Of a stretch of DNA of 64,000 bases, positions 39,578 through 48,886 are shown piece by piece (positions within the stretch are counted from its first letter, which is position 1; each line of letters begins with the position of its first letter). The DNA comes from Flavobacteriales bacterium (lineage in GTDB: Bacteria > Bacteroidota > Bacteroidia > CAIKAF01). The notes below the pieces were generated by a model, which saw only the letters and a program-made list of their open reading frames with translations, was not told the origin of the DNA and searched no databases. Made by a program: the position numbers and the translations under genes. The stretch lies in assembly GCA_026418175.1 (NCBI GenBank), contig JAOABX010000007.1:1-64000 (forward strand), given 5' to 3'.

Positions 39578-40849
39578 ATGAGATTATTTTTATTAATCAT
39601 TGCTGGCTTTACATGGCAGGGGTTGATTTGGGGGCAACGTTGTGCTACTCATTCAGTATTTGAACACAATGCTACAACCTATCCTTCCTACGGGCATTAT
39701 GTTAATCAGGCGTTTGATGAAGCTCGGCAGTGGATAGAACAAAATCCGGGAGTAAAATCAGGCGGGGTTTATCAAATACCGGTAGTAGTTCATATTGTAT
39801 ATACCAATGCTACCCAAAACATAGATGATTCATTGGTTTACAATCAAATTGCTGTTCTGAATGAAGATTTTAGAAGAATGAATGCTGATACTATCAATAC
39901 AAGAAATGAATTTTTACCTGTTGCTGCTGACGCTGAAATTGAATTTTACTTAGCAACAACAGACCCTAATGGGAATCCCACCACCGGTATTACCCGTACT
40001 GCTGGGTCACCCGCTTTCGGAACATATACACCCTTTGACGACAATGTCAAATTTGATTCATTAGGTGGTAAAAATGCATGGCCTTCAAATAAATATTTAA
40101 ATATTTGGGTGTGTGATCTGTTATTTGGCTTTGGCGTTTTAGGATATGCATATCCTCCCATAGGTAATGTGCCCAATTGGGATCCAGGAGTAGCACCTGC
40201 AAATCCTGGTAAACAAGGCGTTGTAATTCACTATGCTGTTTTTGGTCGAAATAACCCCAACGCTACAGGTTTTCTTGAAGTAGTAAACCGAGGCAGAACA
40301 GCTACTCATGAAGTAGGTCATTATTTAGGGCTAAGGCACATTTGGGGAGATGGTGATTGCACACAGGATGATGGAATTGCCGATACGCCTCCAGCCGCTT
40401 CTGATGCCCAACAAATATGCGATTGGTCAAAAAATACCTGTACTGAAACTCCTGGCCCGCAACTTCCTGACAATATTGAAAACTTTATGGATTATGCTGC
40501 TGATTCTTGCATGAATATGTTTACACAAGGACAAGTGAATATTATGCGCTATGTATTGGAAAATTTTCGCCAAGAGCTGGTAGGCTTGCCTGTAAATGTT
40601 AAAGAACAACAAGTAGCTTTGGGTTCCTTAGCAATCTATCCCAACCCTGTAAATGAGGTTTTAAATGTTCATGTTTTTAATAATAATTTATTCTTTACAC
40701 AACCGCACGAAATTCTTGATATTAACGGCCGGATATTAATACAATTCAACGGTACTAAATCGCAAGTATCACATCTGCCCTCTGGGATGTATGTATTACG
40801 CATTCATACCAACTATGGCATTGTGATAAAGAAATTTATCAAGCAATAA
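39578..40849 (+). CDS. M43-family (pappalysin-like) zinc metalloprotease with T9SS sorting domain
   Basis: IPVVVHIVY, RTATHEVGHYLGLRHIWGDGDC, C-terminal AIYPNPVNEVLNVHVFN. Confidence 0.94.
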   Translation: MRLFLLIIAGFTWQGLIWGQRCATHSVFEHNATTYPSYGHYVNQAFDEARQWIEQNPGVKSGGVYQIPVVVHIVYTNATQNIDDSLVYNQIAVLNEDFRRMNADTINTRNEFLPVAADAEIEFYLATTDPNGNPTTGITRTAGSPAFGTYTPFDDNVKFDSLGGKNAWPSNKYLNIWVCDLLFGFGVLGYAYPPIGNVPNWDPGVAPANPGKQGVVIHYAVFGRNNPNATGFLEVVNRGRTATHEVGHYLGLRHIWGDGDCTQDDGIADTPPAASDAQQICDWSKNTCTETPGPQLPDNIENFMDYAADSCMNMFTQGQVNIMRYVLENFRQELVGLPVNVKEQQVALGSLAIYPNPVNEVLNVHVFNNNLFFTQPHEILDINGRILIQFNGTKSQVSHLPSGMYVLRIHTNYGIVIKKFIKQ

Positions 40850-40863
40850 GAATAATTTCTTTT

Positions 40864-41067
40864 TTATTTTTTACTACAAGTATTAATACCCAGTAAGGTA
40901 TAAAGCGGGCAAAAACCAATTAAGCTGGTTAAAACAAAAATACCAGCAAACACTCCTAGTACAATAGCTAAAACCCCATCTATCACTTTTGTAAAATATA
41001 AAACTGCAACAACAGCAGCTACAAATACCCGTATTATACGGTCAATACTTCCCATGTTAGGTTTCAT
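40864..41067 (-). CDS. DUF2892 (YgaP-type membrane) protein
   Basis: MKPNMGSIDRIIRVFVAAVVAVLYFTKVIDGVL...GFCPLYTLLGINTC. Confidence 0.88.
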   Translation of the reverse strand: MKPNMGSIDRIIRVFVAAVVAVLYFTKVIDGVLAIVLGVFAGIFVLTSLIGFCPLYTLLGINTCSKK

Positions 41068-41210
41068 AATAAAATGTATTTTATTTTATAAAGATAATTT
41101 TTTTTGAAATATGACAAAACATTAGTCACATTTTATATTCATTCATTTGATGTATTGTCATTGACTTAATATTTTACTCCATTTGTAGATTACATGGAAT
41201 ATATACCGAT

Positions 41211-42449
41211 ATGCCTTTTTTGCGTGGTTTTGTATGCATTATCCTGGCAATAACCTTTGCATATGGACAGCAATGGAATAACCAGTCTATACATACTTTT
41301 TATCAAGAAATCATTTCAAAGTATGGTAACAAAGAGCTTCAAAAAATTTTTTTTAGCCAAAGCCAATATCCATATACTCAATGGATAAATAAACCTTATC
41401 ATCACAACTCAATTATATTTTCACTTTCAACCGTTTTGCATGAAATGCAACATGGCATGGATAATATTATAGAAAATACTGATAGCACAAACACTTATAA
41501 GTATTTCTTGTTTGAAAATTGTATTATTTATGTACCTCAAAGTAGGTTTTTTCAAACTGACTTACTAAACAACATGATACCTAAAAGCTTATCAGATAGT
41601 ATATTTCGATTTAACATTTATGTAGGAAACAAAAATCAAATTAGTGATTATAAAAAATACTTGAGAATTAATTCTGGAGGTACTGTTAGTTACTCCATAC
41701 ATCATGGTATATTTGGTTTAATAGAAGAATTTTTAGCATATTATCGTGGATTGCAAGTTCTTTCGAATATTTATCCCTATTTTAAGAAGCAGCTTCAGTC
41801 TTTAAATTCATCTAGTATAGAAAAAAAGCAAGAGTTAGGAATATTTAAATATTATGTTTTGCAGGAATGCAATGCATTTTATGAGTTTCAACTTTTTATC
41901 GCTTGGTATTTGCAATATGCTTCCATGAATAATAAAGAAGCCTACCAAGGGTTTTATTCAAATATTCCATTGCGTATTGTTTTTTCTTATATTCACAATT
42001 CCTATAAGCAATTAATTGATACAATGCTTTATCAATTAGATACCATCCCGGTATATAAAACCGATATTCATTTTATCAGAGAGTTAAATTTTGACGGAAG
42101 CGATAATGATATTTGCCGATATATCTATTATTCTGATGTAGTTTCTGAAAATTATAAAAACAATTTGGTAGAAAAAATCATATTAACTGATGGGAAAACA
42201 GCCTGGAAGTTTATAGGGGAACGAGAAGAATATCTTTTTTTTAAGAAAGTATACAATAAATTAAAAAAAATACTATTCAAAAATTTTAAAAGCCTAACAG
42301 GTGCTAAATTGTTTTCATTTTTAACTAATCCGGAAGAAACTTTGATGTTTTTAAAAAGACATTCAACAGAATTAATTCTTTATGAAATTGATAAATTTAA
42401 AGTAAATTACAATGACTGTCTTACTAAATCTAAATATTGTAATCCTTAA
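41211..42449 (+). CDS. Secreted hypothetical protein with HExxH motif (candidate zinc metallopeptidase)
   Basis: Signal peptide MPFLRGFVCIILAITFAYGQ; STVLHEMQHGMDN at aa 74-86, GIFGLIEEFLAYYRG at aa 166-180. Confidence 0.7.
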   Translation: MPFLRGFVCIILAITFAYGQQWNNQSIHTFYQEIISKYGNKELQKIFFSQSQYPYTQWINKPYHHNSIIFSLSTVLHEMQHGMDNIIENTDSTNTYKYFLFENCIIYVPQSRFFQTDLLNNMIPKSLSDSIFRFNIYVGNKNQISDYKKYLRINSGGTVSYSIHHGIFGLIEEFLAYYRGLQVLSNIYPYFKKQLQSLNSSSIEKKQELGIFKYYVLQECNAFYEFQLFIAWYLQYASMNNKEAYQGFYSNIPLRIVFSYIHNSYKQLIDTMLYQLDTIPVYKTDIHFIRELNFDGSDNDICRYIYYSDVVSENYKNNLVEKIILTDGKTAWKFIGEREEYLFFKKVYNKLKKILFKNFKSLTGAKLFSFLTNPEETLMFLKRHSTELILYEIDKFKVNYNDCLTKSKYCNP

Positions 42450-42459
42450 TATTTAAAAT

Positions 42460-45126
42460 ATGAAACTCAACCTACATATAATATTGCTCTATATTAGCTT
42501 AATGCTCTTTGCCCCGATATCAGCTTATTGTCAATGGGATGAGCGATTTAATTCATTAAGTGATGACATAATTATCCCTTTTGCTACAATTTATTCAACA
42601 ACTGCCTATCAAGACCTTTATTTTATTGGAGGCGAATTCAAATATTATTTTTCACCTTCTGATTCAGTTGAATCATTAGTTGTTTATAACAAACAAACCA
42701 AAAGCCGTGTAAAGCTTGGTCAAGCGAATGAATTTAATGGCATTGGTACGTTTTTAAACGGCGCATGGGTAACTGGGTCAACTGTTTATTCTATGCTTGT
42801 AGATGGGGATAATCTTTGGGTAGGAGGTACTTTTAATCGTGTGGGGAATACTGAAGCATGGGGAATTGCAAGATATAACATTGTTAATAAAACGTGGCAT
42901 TCCATTAATTCAGCTACTTATTTCCCATTAGAGAAAGTATATAGTATTCAACGTTATAACAATAAATTGTACTTAGCCGGTGAATTTGATATAATTGGCA
43001 ATGACTCTGTAAACCACATCATAACTTATGATTTGAATACACAACAGTTTGAGCCCATTATCAATAATGGACAAACGGGAGCTAACAACACCATTCAAGA
43101 ATTACTAATTGCAGATAATAAACTATTTGTAAGTGGAAATTTTACAAGTATTGCAGGTATAGCAGCTAATAAAATAGCTTATTTAGATTTAATAACAAAC
43201 ACCTGGCATCCTATAATCATTAATGGCAATAATGGATTTAACGGATATACTATTTACGATATGTTTTACGGCAATGATACATTATATGCTGTAGGAAATT
43301 TCACACAGGCATTTGGCCAACCAGCCAATAACATAGCTATCATTGATTTGTTAAACCAAACAGTAAGTACTCCGCTTTTAAATTTTAATCATGATGTTAC
43401 TGCTGTCACCAAGCATCATTCAACCCTATACCTTGCCGGATGGTTTAATTTTCCCAGGCCATCGTTTGTAGAATACAATTTACAAAATGGCCAAATAAAT
43501 AATCCATGGGGCATAGGGCCTTACCTAGTTGGACAGCCCTTCACTCCAGTATTTTCAATGGAATATCATGACAATTACTTAATTATTGGTGGAAAATTTG
43601 ATAAGATTAATGGGTTAGATTTACAAACAATAAATGTTGCTACCTACCATACACAACATAAAATATGGTGTAATTGCTATATCGGCGAAGCATTGGGTTT
43701 AGGTGGAGGATATGTTGATGATGTAAAACCACAAGCACTAGCCTTTGAAAAATTAAACGATGATGAAATAGTGGTAGGTGGAAAATTTCAATGGGCTGGT
43801 CCCTGTCAAAAAATAAAAAATATTGGAATTTTAAATAAAAATACAGGAACATGGAGGCCTTTGGGAACACAAGATAAAAATGGAATTAAACATACCCAAT
43901 TATCTATAGAAATTGAAGAAGTTACAGATGTTGAAGTATATGGCGATACCATTTATGTTGCTGGCTGGTTTGACCAGCTTGCTGATTCTATTTCTGCCAG
44001 TTCCTTTGCTCGATACATTGTTACCACTAATTCATGGAAAGGTTATAGCTTGCCTTATAATCTTGTTAAAGTAAAGGCAATGGCAAGAAAAGGAAAATAC
44101 ATGTATTTAGTAGGTCAATTTGCTCCGTCCATCAATGAATGGAACCAAACTTTTACCTATTTATTAAAATACGATTTAGAGTCAGAAACACTGGTAACAC
44201 CAGAGGTAAATATTTATCAAACATCGGCTGGAGCTTTAAATAATTTATATGATATAGATATATCGTCAAATTATTTAGTAACAGGAGGGCGTTTGATAGA
44301 CATGGCTCAAGATTGTTCAATTTTTGGTTATAACTATTTAAATTCACAGGCACATGTTTTTCCAGATTGTAATTTTTCAGGAGAAATTTTTGATGTTTTA
44401 TTAGATGGTGATAACCTATACTTAGCTGGTGGATTTTTCAGTTTAAATGGAAATAATTCGTATCGATTACTTGCAAAATATAATCTTTCGCTTCAACAAT
44501 TCACTGATTTGCTTCCTCAAAATGATAATTTGTTTTATGGTACAATTTATAGCATAGATAAAAAAGATCATTATTTGTATGTAGCAGGCACTATTCCCTA
44601 TTTTGGTAACTTAACGGATGTGCGCAGAGTGGTTGCAATTAATTTACAAACCAATGAATTTATTCCATTTGGTACGCCGCTTCATAATGGTATTGGATCT
44701 GTTTATGATGCATCCGGAGGAAGCAGGGTTAGAAAAGTTAAAGTTATTGATAATGATGTATGGTTTGGAGGTGAATTTAATTACGTAAACAAGGATAATG
44801 GAGATATCATTCTATCAGCTGGAATTGCCCGATGGAATGGCATCTATATAGGTACAGAATCTATTTCTGATAGTTCAATACCATTTCGCATATTTCCTAA
44901 TCCAGCCAGTCAAGTTGTGAATTTGCACAGTTCAACAATCATCAAACAAGGAACGCCTGTTGAAATTCAATTATTTGATATGGGAGGTCGGTTATTATTT
45001 CATCGTATTTATAATAACAGTAGTGAACTAATAACTATCCCAGTTTCTGAATTAAATTCAGGAGTATATATTATTAAAGTTAAAACAGATAACAATTTTT
45101 ATTCAGGAAAATTCATAATGCAATAA
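42460..45126 (+). CDS. Secreted beta-propeller-like repeat protein with T9SS type A sorting domain
   Basis: Recurrent (Y)DNxLYLAGxFxxIxGxxxNxIAxYDLxTxxWxPI units; C-terminal IFPNPASQVVNLHSSTI...GVYIIKVKTDNNFYSGKFIMQ. Confidence 0.87.
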   Translation: MKLNLHIILLYISLMLFAPISAYCQWDERFNSLSDDIIIPFATIYSTTAYQDLYFIGGEFKYYFSPSDSVESLVVYNKQTKSRVKLGQANEFNGIGTFLNGAWVTGSTVYSMLVDGDNLWVGGTFNRVGNTEAWGIARYNIVNKTWHSINSATYFPLEKVYSIQRYNNKLYLAGEFDIIGNDSVNHIITYDLNTQQFEPIINNGQTGANNTIQELLIADNKLFVSGNFTSIAGIAANKIAYLDLITNTWHPIIINGNNGFNGYTIYDMFYGNDTLYAVGNFTQAFGQPANNIAIIDLLNQTVSTPLLNFNHDVTAVTKHHSTLYLAGWFNFPRPSFVEYNLQNGQINNPWGIGPYLVGQPFTPVFSMEYHDNYLIIGGKFDKINGLDLQTINVATYHTQHKIWCNCYIGEALGLGGGYVDDVKPQALAFEKLNDDEIVVGGKFQWAGPCQKIKNIGILNKNTGTWRPLGTQDKNGIKHTQLSIEIEEVTDVEVYGDTIYVAGWFDQLADSISASSFARYIVTTNSWKGYSLPYNLVKVKAMARKGKYMYLVGQFAPSINEWNQTFTYLLKYDLESETLVTPEVNIYQTSAGALNNLYDIDISSNYLVTGGRLIDMAQDCSIFGYNYLNSQAHVFPDCNFSGEIFDVLLDGDNLYLAGGFFSLNGNNSYRLLAKYNLSLQQFTDLLPQNDNLFYGTIYSIDKKDHYLYVAGTIPYFGNLTDVRRVVAINLQTNEFIPFGTPLHNGIGSVYDASGGSRVRKVKVIDNDVWFGGEFNYVNKDNGDIILSAGIARWNGIYIGTESISDSSIPFRIFPNPASQVVNLHSSTIIKQGTPVEIQLFDMGGRLLFHRIYNNSSELITIPVSELNSGVYIIKVKTDNNFYSGKFIMQ

Positions 45127-45154
45127 AAAAGCCCTGAAATTTCAGGGCTTTTCT
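45125..45154. terminator. Bidirectional rho-independent terminator
   Basis: AAAAAAGCCCTGAAATTTCAGGGCTTTTCTT between convergent genes. Confidence 0.88.
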
Positions 45155-45177
45155 TAGGAAATTGGATTCAACAAGCA

Positions 45178-45441
45178 TTATCCATTAAATCCCATAGCAG
45201 CATCTGTTTTGAGTTCAAAATATGAATCAGTGCTCCAGGACCCTACTTTATCCCTGAGGTAATTATCTAAAGCATCAATGCTATCTGCTTCCCACACACA
45301 GGTAGCTTTATTCATTTCTGGGTTAGGTAAAACCTGTATAACCCGTTTAACACCACCTTCGGGTAATTTAGGTAAATTCTCCTGAGCAGAAGCCCAAAAT
45401 TTTTCAGGCACATGAATCGAATGATTTACAACAACAATCAT
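45178..45441 (-). CDS. Hypothetical protein, 87 aa
   Basis: Intact ORF MIVVVNHSIHVPEKFWASAQENLPKLPEGGVKRVIQVLPNPE...; no confident family assignment. Confidence 0.7.
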   Translation of the reverse strand: MIVVVNHSIHVPEKFWASAQENLPKLPEGGVKRVIQVLPNPEMNKATCVWEADSIDALDNYLRDKVGSWSTDSYFELKTDAAMGFNG

Positions 45442-45456
45442 AGTACATAAAATTTA

Positions 45457-45729
45457 TTAGTTACAATCCCATCCTTGTCCTTCTTGAACATCAACCCATG
45501 CATTCAGCGAAGCATCGGTTTGAGCGGGGCCCTCTACCGTGTCAATAGCAGTTTGGCCATCAATGGTTGTTTTTGTAATAATGTTACCATTTTTACATGT
45601 GGTAACTTCATAATTAATAGTAGTACCTGTTGTGTTATCAGTTTTTGTACAGGTTCTACAATCACCAGAACCTCCACACGCATAAAGGAAAGCTGCAAAT
45701 ACAGCAATTGAAAAAACTACTCTTTTCAT
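45457..45729 (-). CDS. Small cysteine-containing lipoprotein
   Basis: MKRVVFSIAVFAAFLYACGGSGDCRTCTKT lipobox. Confidence 0.75.
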   Translation of the reverse strand: MKRVVFSIAVFAAFLYACGGSGDCRTCTKTDNTTGTTINYEVTTCKNGNIITKTTIDGQTAIDTVEGPAQTDASLNAWVDVQEGQGWDCN

Positions 45730-45741
45730 GGTTTATTTAGT

Positions 45742-46344
45742 TTAATTGGTTACTTCTTTTAAATAAATAATAAAATCACCTTGCATTTCTACAATCAATA
45801 CAAAATCATCCACTTTTAAAAAGGCTATTCGCAATGAACTATTATCGGCTGCATATAAAACCGGACATTCTATTTCTGAAGAAACTCCATTTATCTTAAC
45901 AGAAAATTTCTTCTTTGATGAATCCAATAACACATCACTTGAACCCACGGTTGTTCGTGAACCAAAGTCCAACGTACATTTTTTGCGTTTTATTACCTTT
46001 TTATACACATCATAGCTTAAAAAAACTGTAGTTTGGTTTGATAAGGTTTCGTCTGAGTTGTTTTGAAAATAATTGAATAAACTATTTGCTTTAGCTAAAG
46101 CTTGAGCTGTTAAAGTAATTTTACCTGTAAAATTAACGGGAGCAGTCATCTCCCAATTAAATTTTATTCCATTTTTATTGGCTTCTGTAATATTTACAAT
46201 AAAATCATAAACTTTACCCCTATTATCTACTTGATAAATTAAACGGATTCCTGATTTAATTGTTAAGACTGGATTTATAATTTCTTGAGCAAAAACATTC
46301 GATAAGATTAAAACAAATACAATAATTGAAAGCTTTATTTTCAT
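45742..46344 (-). CDS. Exported hypothetical protein (non-lipidated paralog of 46665..47255)
   Basis: Signal peptide ILSNVFAQE; IKSGIRLIYQVDNRGKVYDFIVNITEANKNGIKFNWEMTAPVNFTGK. Confidence 0.8.
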   Translation of the reverse strand: MKIKLSIIVFVLILSNVFAQEIINPVLTIKSGIRLIYQVDNRGKVYDFIVNITEANKNGIKFNWEMTAPVNFTGKITLTAQALAKANSLFNYFQNNSDETLSNQTTVFLSYDVYKKVIKRKKCTLDFGSRTTVGSSDVLLDSSKKKFSVKINGVSSEIECPVLYAADNSSLRIAFLKVDDFVLIVEMQGDFIIYLKEVTN

Positions 46345-46632
46345 ATGTGTATTTTTTGCATTAAATGTACAACAATTTATTTACCAAATAATATACTTCA
46401 TTTGTAGTATTTTATAAAATTCAACCAATCGCAAGCTCAACTTTCATTCACCAATCGAATATTCTATTTTCAAATGCGTCTAACATCAACATTCTATTAT
46501 GATTAATTTTACTTAAAAAAATATAATTTAAGCAATAAAATATTCTACCTAAAAGAAAGGCTATACGCTGCGTTAATAATAATTTTATCTTAGGCAATCT
46601 GGTCGTAATAACCACCAATATATTTTTTTAAA

Positions 46633-46666
46633 AAAACTAATGAATTCCTACAAAAAAATTAGTTTT
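46633..46666 (-). terminator. Weak rho-independent terminator candidate
   Basis: AAAACTAAT...ATTAGTTTTTTT on the minus strand, just after the stop at 46665. Confidence 0.45.
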
Positions 46667-47255
46667 ACTTTGTTTTTACTTCCTTAAGTGAAATACTGAA
46701 ATCAATATGCATTTCAAGGATAAGAGGGTATTTCCCTATTTTGGTAAAACGCAATACATGATTGGTTTCAACATTATTGGCATCATAAAACTCCAGTTCT
46801 GTTTCTTTTCCATTAATCATCACTTTATAACCTTTGAATAATTCATTTCTGCGAATGAGGATTTCTTCTCCGGTTCCAAAATCAATCTTCGCCCGTTCAT
46901 TTTTTACAAATTCATCATACAAATCATTACTTATAAAAACAGCCGTTTGATCACTCAATGTTTCTGAAGACTGATTAGAAAAATAATTAAATAATTTATT
47001 TGAATTCTTTAAGGCAGAAGCCGTCATAGAAACTTTTCCAGAATAATTTACCGGATCAGTCATTTTCCAGTTAAATTCAATACCCTTTTCAGATGCTTTT
47101 TGAATATCAACAATGAATTGATATTGCATTTCTCCATTGTCCACATGGTAAATTAATTGGGTGCCTTTTTTAATTGAAAAAGGCCCTTCAGATTCTTTTT
47201 TTCCACAAGCAAATAATACGAAAGAAAACAATAATAAAATACTAAATCTTTTCAT
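46665..47255 (-). CDS. Hypothetical lipoprotein (paralog of 45742..46344)
   Basis: Lipobox FVLFACGKK; IKKGTQLIYHVDNGEMQYQFIVDIQKASEKGIEFNWKMTDPVNYSGK. Confidence 0.82.
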   Translation of the reverse strand: MKRFSILLLFSFVLFACGKKESEGPFSIKKGTQLIYHVDNGEMQYQFIVDIQKASEKGIEFNWKMTDPVNYSGKVSMTASALKNSNKLFNYFSNQSSETLSDQTAVFISNDLYDEFVKNERAKIDFGTGEEILIRRNELFKGYKVMINGKETELEFYDANNVETNHVLRFTKIGKYPLILEMHIDFSISLKEVKTK

Positions 47256-47335
47256 AAGGTATTTTTCTCAAATGTAAATGTAGTTTACATTTAAAAAAAT
47301 ACATCATTTATCGTATTTTGTTGGCAAGAAGAATA

Positions 47336-48229
47336 TCACAATGCTTCGCGAAGCTGGCGTGCTGTTTTTGAACTTCCATCGTGGCTCCATCCGGGGGGCA
47401 TAAAGATGTATTTTAATTTATTGAGCAATCCAGGAGCTTTTCTTACATCATTCCACAAGGCTATGTATTCGTGAGTTGCAATTTTTAATGGATTATAAGT
47501 ATGAATGTTGGTGGTAATACCGTATTTTACTTTTTCATCTTCTTGTTGAAATGTTCCAAACAACCTATCCCAAATTATCAGAATTCCTGCGTGATTTCTG
47601 TCGAGATAGCGGATATTGCTTCCATGATGCACCCGATGATGAGAAGGGGTATTAAATATCCATTCCAAGGGGCCTAATGATTTAATTGTTTCGGTATGCA
47701 ACCAGAATTGATAAATTAAACTGATAGACATTTGCATCAAAATCATCTGTGGATGAAAACCGATAAGTGGTAACCACAACCACCAGATGTATTTATGAGT
47801 TAATTCGCCCCAGCTTTGACGCAAGGCAACAGCAAGATTATAGTTTTGGCTGCTGTGATGGTTTACATGCCCGGCCCAGAACAAGCGTATTTCATGGCAA
47901 GCCCGGTGATGCATATAAAAAGCTAAATCTTCTAAAAAAAATAAAGCTACCCAACTATACCAGGCATCTGTGGGAAATGTAAAAACTCTTCGTTCATAAA
48001 TTTTCCAGAATACAAAAAATGCTAAGGTTTTCATAAAAAGGTTAATTACTGCACTGCCTATCCCCATTGCAATACTTGCTAAGGCATCTTTGCCATCATA
48101 AGCTGGCAAACGTTCCCAATGGCGTACCAATAATTCAATTCCAATTAATACCAAAAAGCCCGGCACAGCCCAGGCAATTATTGGGTCTGTTTCAAAAATA
48201 TTGAGGTTAAAAAAACTGCTTTGAATCAT
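47336..48229 (-). CDS. Sterol desaturase/fatty acid hydroxylase family protein
   Basis: HHRACHEIRLFWAGHVNHHSSQ; HHRVHHGSN. Confidence 0.92.
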   Translation of the reverse strand: MIQSSFFNLNIFETDPIIAWAVPGFLVLIGIELLVRHWERLPAYDGKDALASIAMGIGSAVINLFMKTLAFFVFWKIYERRVFTFPTDAWYSWVALFFLEDLAFYMHHRACHEIRLFWAGHVNHHSSQNYNLAVALRQSWGELTHKYIWWLWLPLIGFHPQMILMQMSISLIYQFWLHTETIKSLGPLEWIFNTPSHHRVHHGSNIRYLDRNHAGILIIWDRLFGTFQQEDEKVKYGITTNIHTYNPLKIATHEYIALWNDVRKAPGLLNKLKYIFMPPGWSHDGSSKTARQLREAL

Positions 48230-48270
48230 GTATTAAAAATAAGATTTTTTTATGTAATACATAGGCTTGT

Positions 48271-48301
48271 TTTGACGATGTTTTTGATTTCCCTAAATTT
48301 G
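48271..48301 (+). promoter_or_regulatory. Consensus Bacteroidota promoter of the HYC_CC_PP-like gene
   Basis: TTTG (48271..48274) -N19- TAAATTTG (48294..48301), 4 nt before the ATG at 48306. Confidence 0.7.
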
Positions 48302-48305
48302 AACT

Positions 48306-48797
48306 ATGAAGCGTCGGGTTTTAGCCATATTTTTTTTGCTCTTATTCTTACACGGTTTGCTTGGCTTCAGCCTTACTCGGCATTATTGTACGCATTCGGG
48401 AAAAGAAATATTTGTTTTAGGCAATGAGATAAATCATGTCTGTGAAAAAGAAACTGAGGCTACTGCATGCTGTATAAAATCTGAATTTGAAAAACCTATT
48501 GCCTGTTGTATCAATAATGAAGCATATTTGCAGAGCCCCTGTAATGTAAATACTGAAAAAGGTGAAACGGACGATTGTTGTTCCAACCAGCAAACATATT
48601 TTCATATTGAACTATCCGCCGTTAAATCAAACCCAAGCTTTCAGATAATACTTCCGGTAATTTATTTGATTTCTGAAATCCATCTATTCGAATTCATCAG
48701 CCCGTCGGTTAATTCAAAAAAAAGCTTCTGTTTCGAAATTCCACCATTGCTATCTTCTTCTCATCAACCCTCTTTTCTTTGCGTTTTCAGAATCTGA
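48306..48797 (+). CDS. HYC_CC_PP-family-like Cys-rich exported protein
   Basis: N-terminal hydrophobic helix, TRHYCTHSGKEIF, repeated CC pairs (ACCIK, ACCIN, DDCCSNQQ). Confidence 0.8.
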   Translation: MKRRVLAIFFLLLFLHGLLGFSLTRHYCTHSGKEIFVLGNEINHVCEKETEATACCIKSEFEKPIACCINNEAYLQSPCNVNTEKGETDDCCSNQQTYFHIELSAVKSNPSFQIILPVIYLISEIHLFEFISPSVNSKKSFCFEIPPLLSSSHQPSFLCVFRI

Positions 48798-48886
48798 TGT
48801 AATATTTAATCGAATGCATTACCTGTATCTAACATGGCAGGTAATTTAACTTTTTCAAATTTTCATTTCATTTTAACCATCAGATT

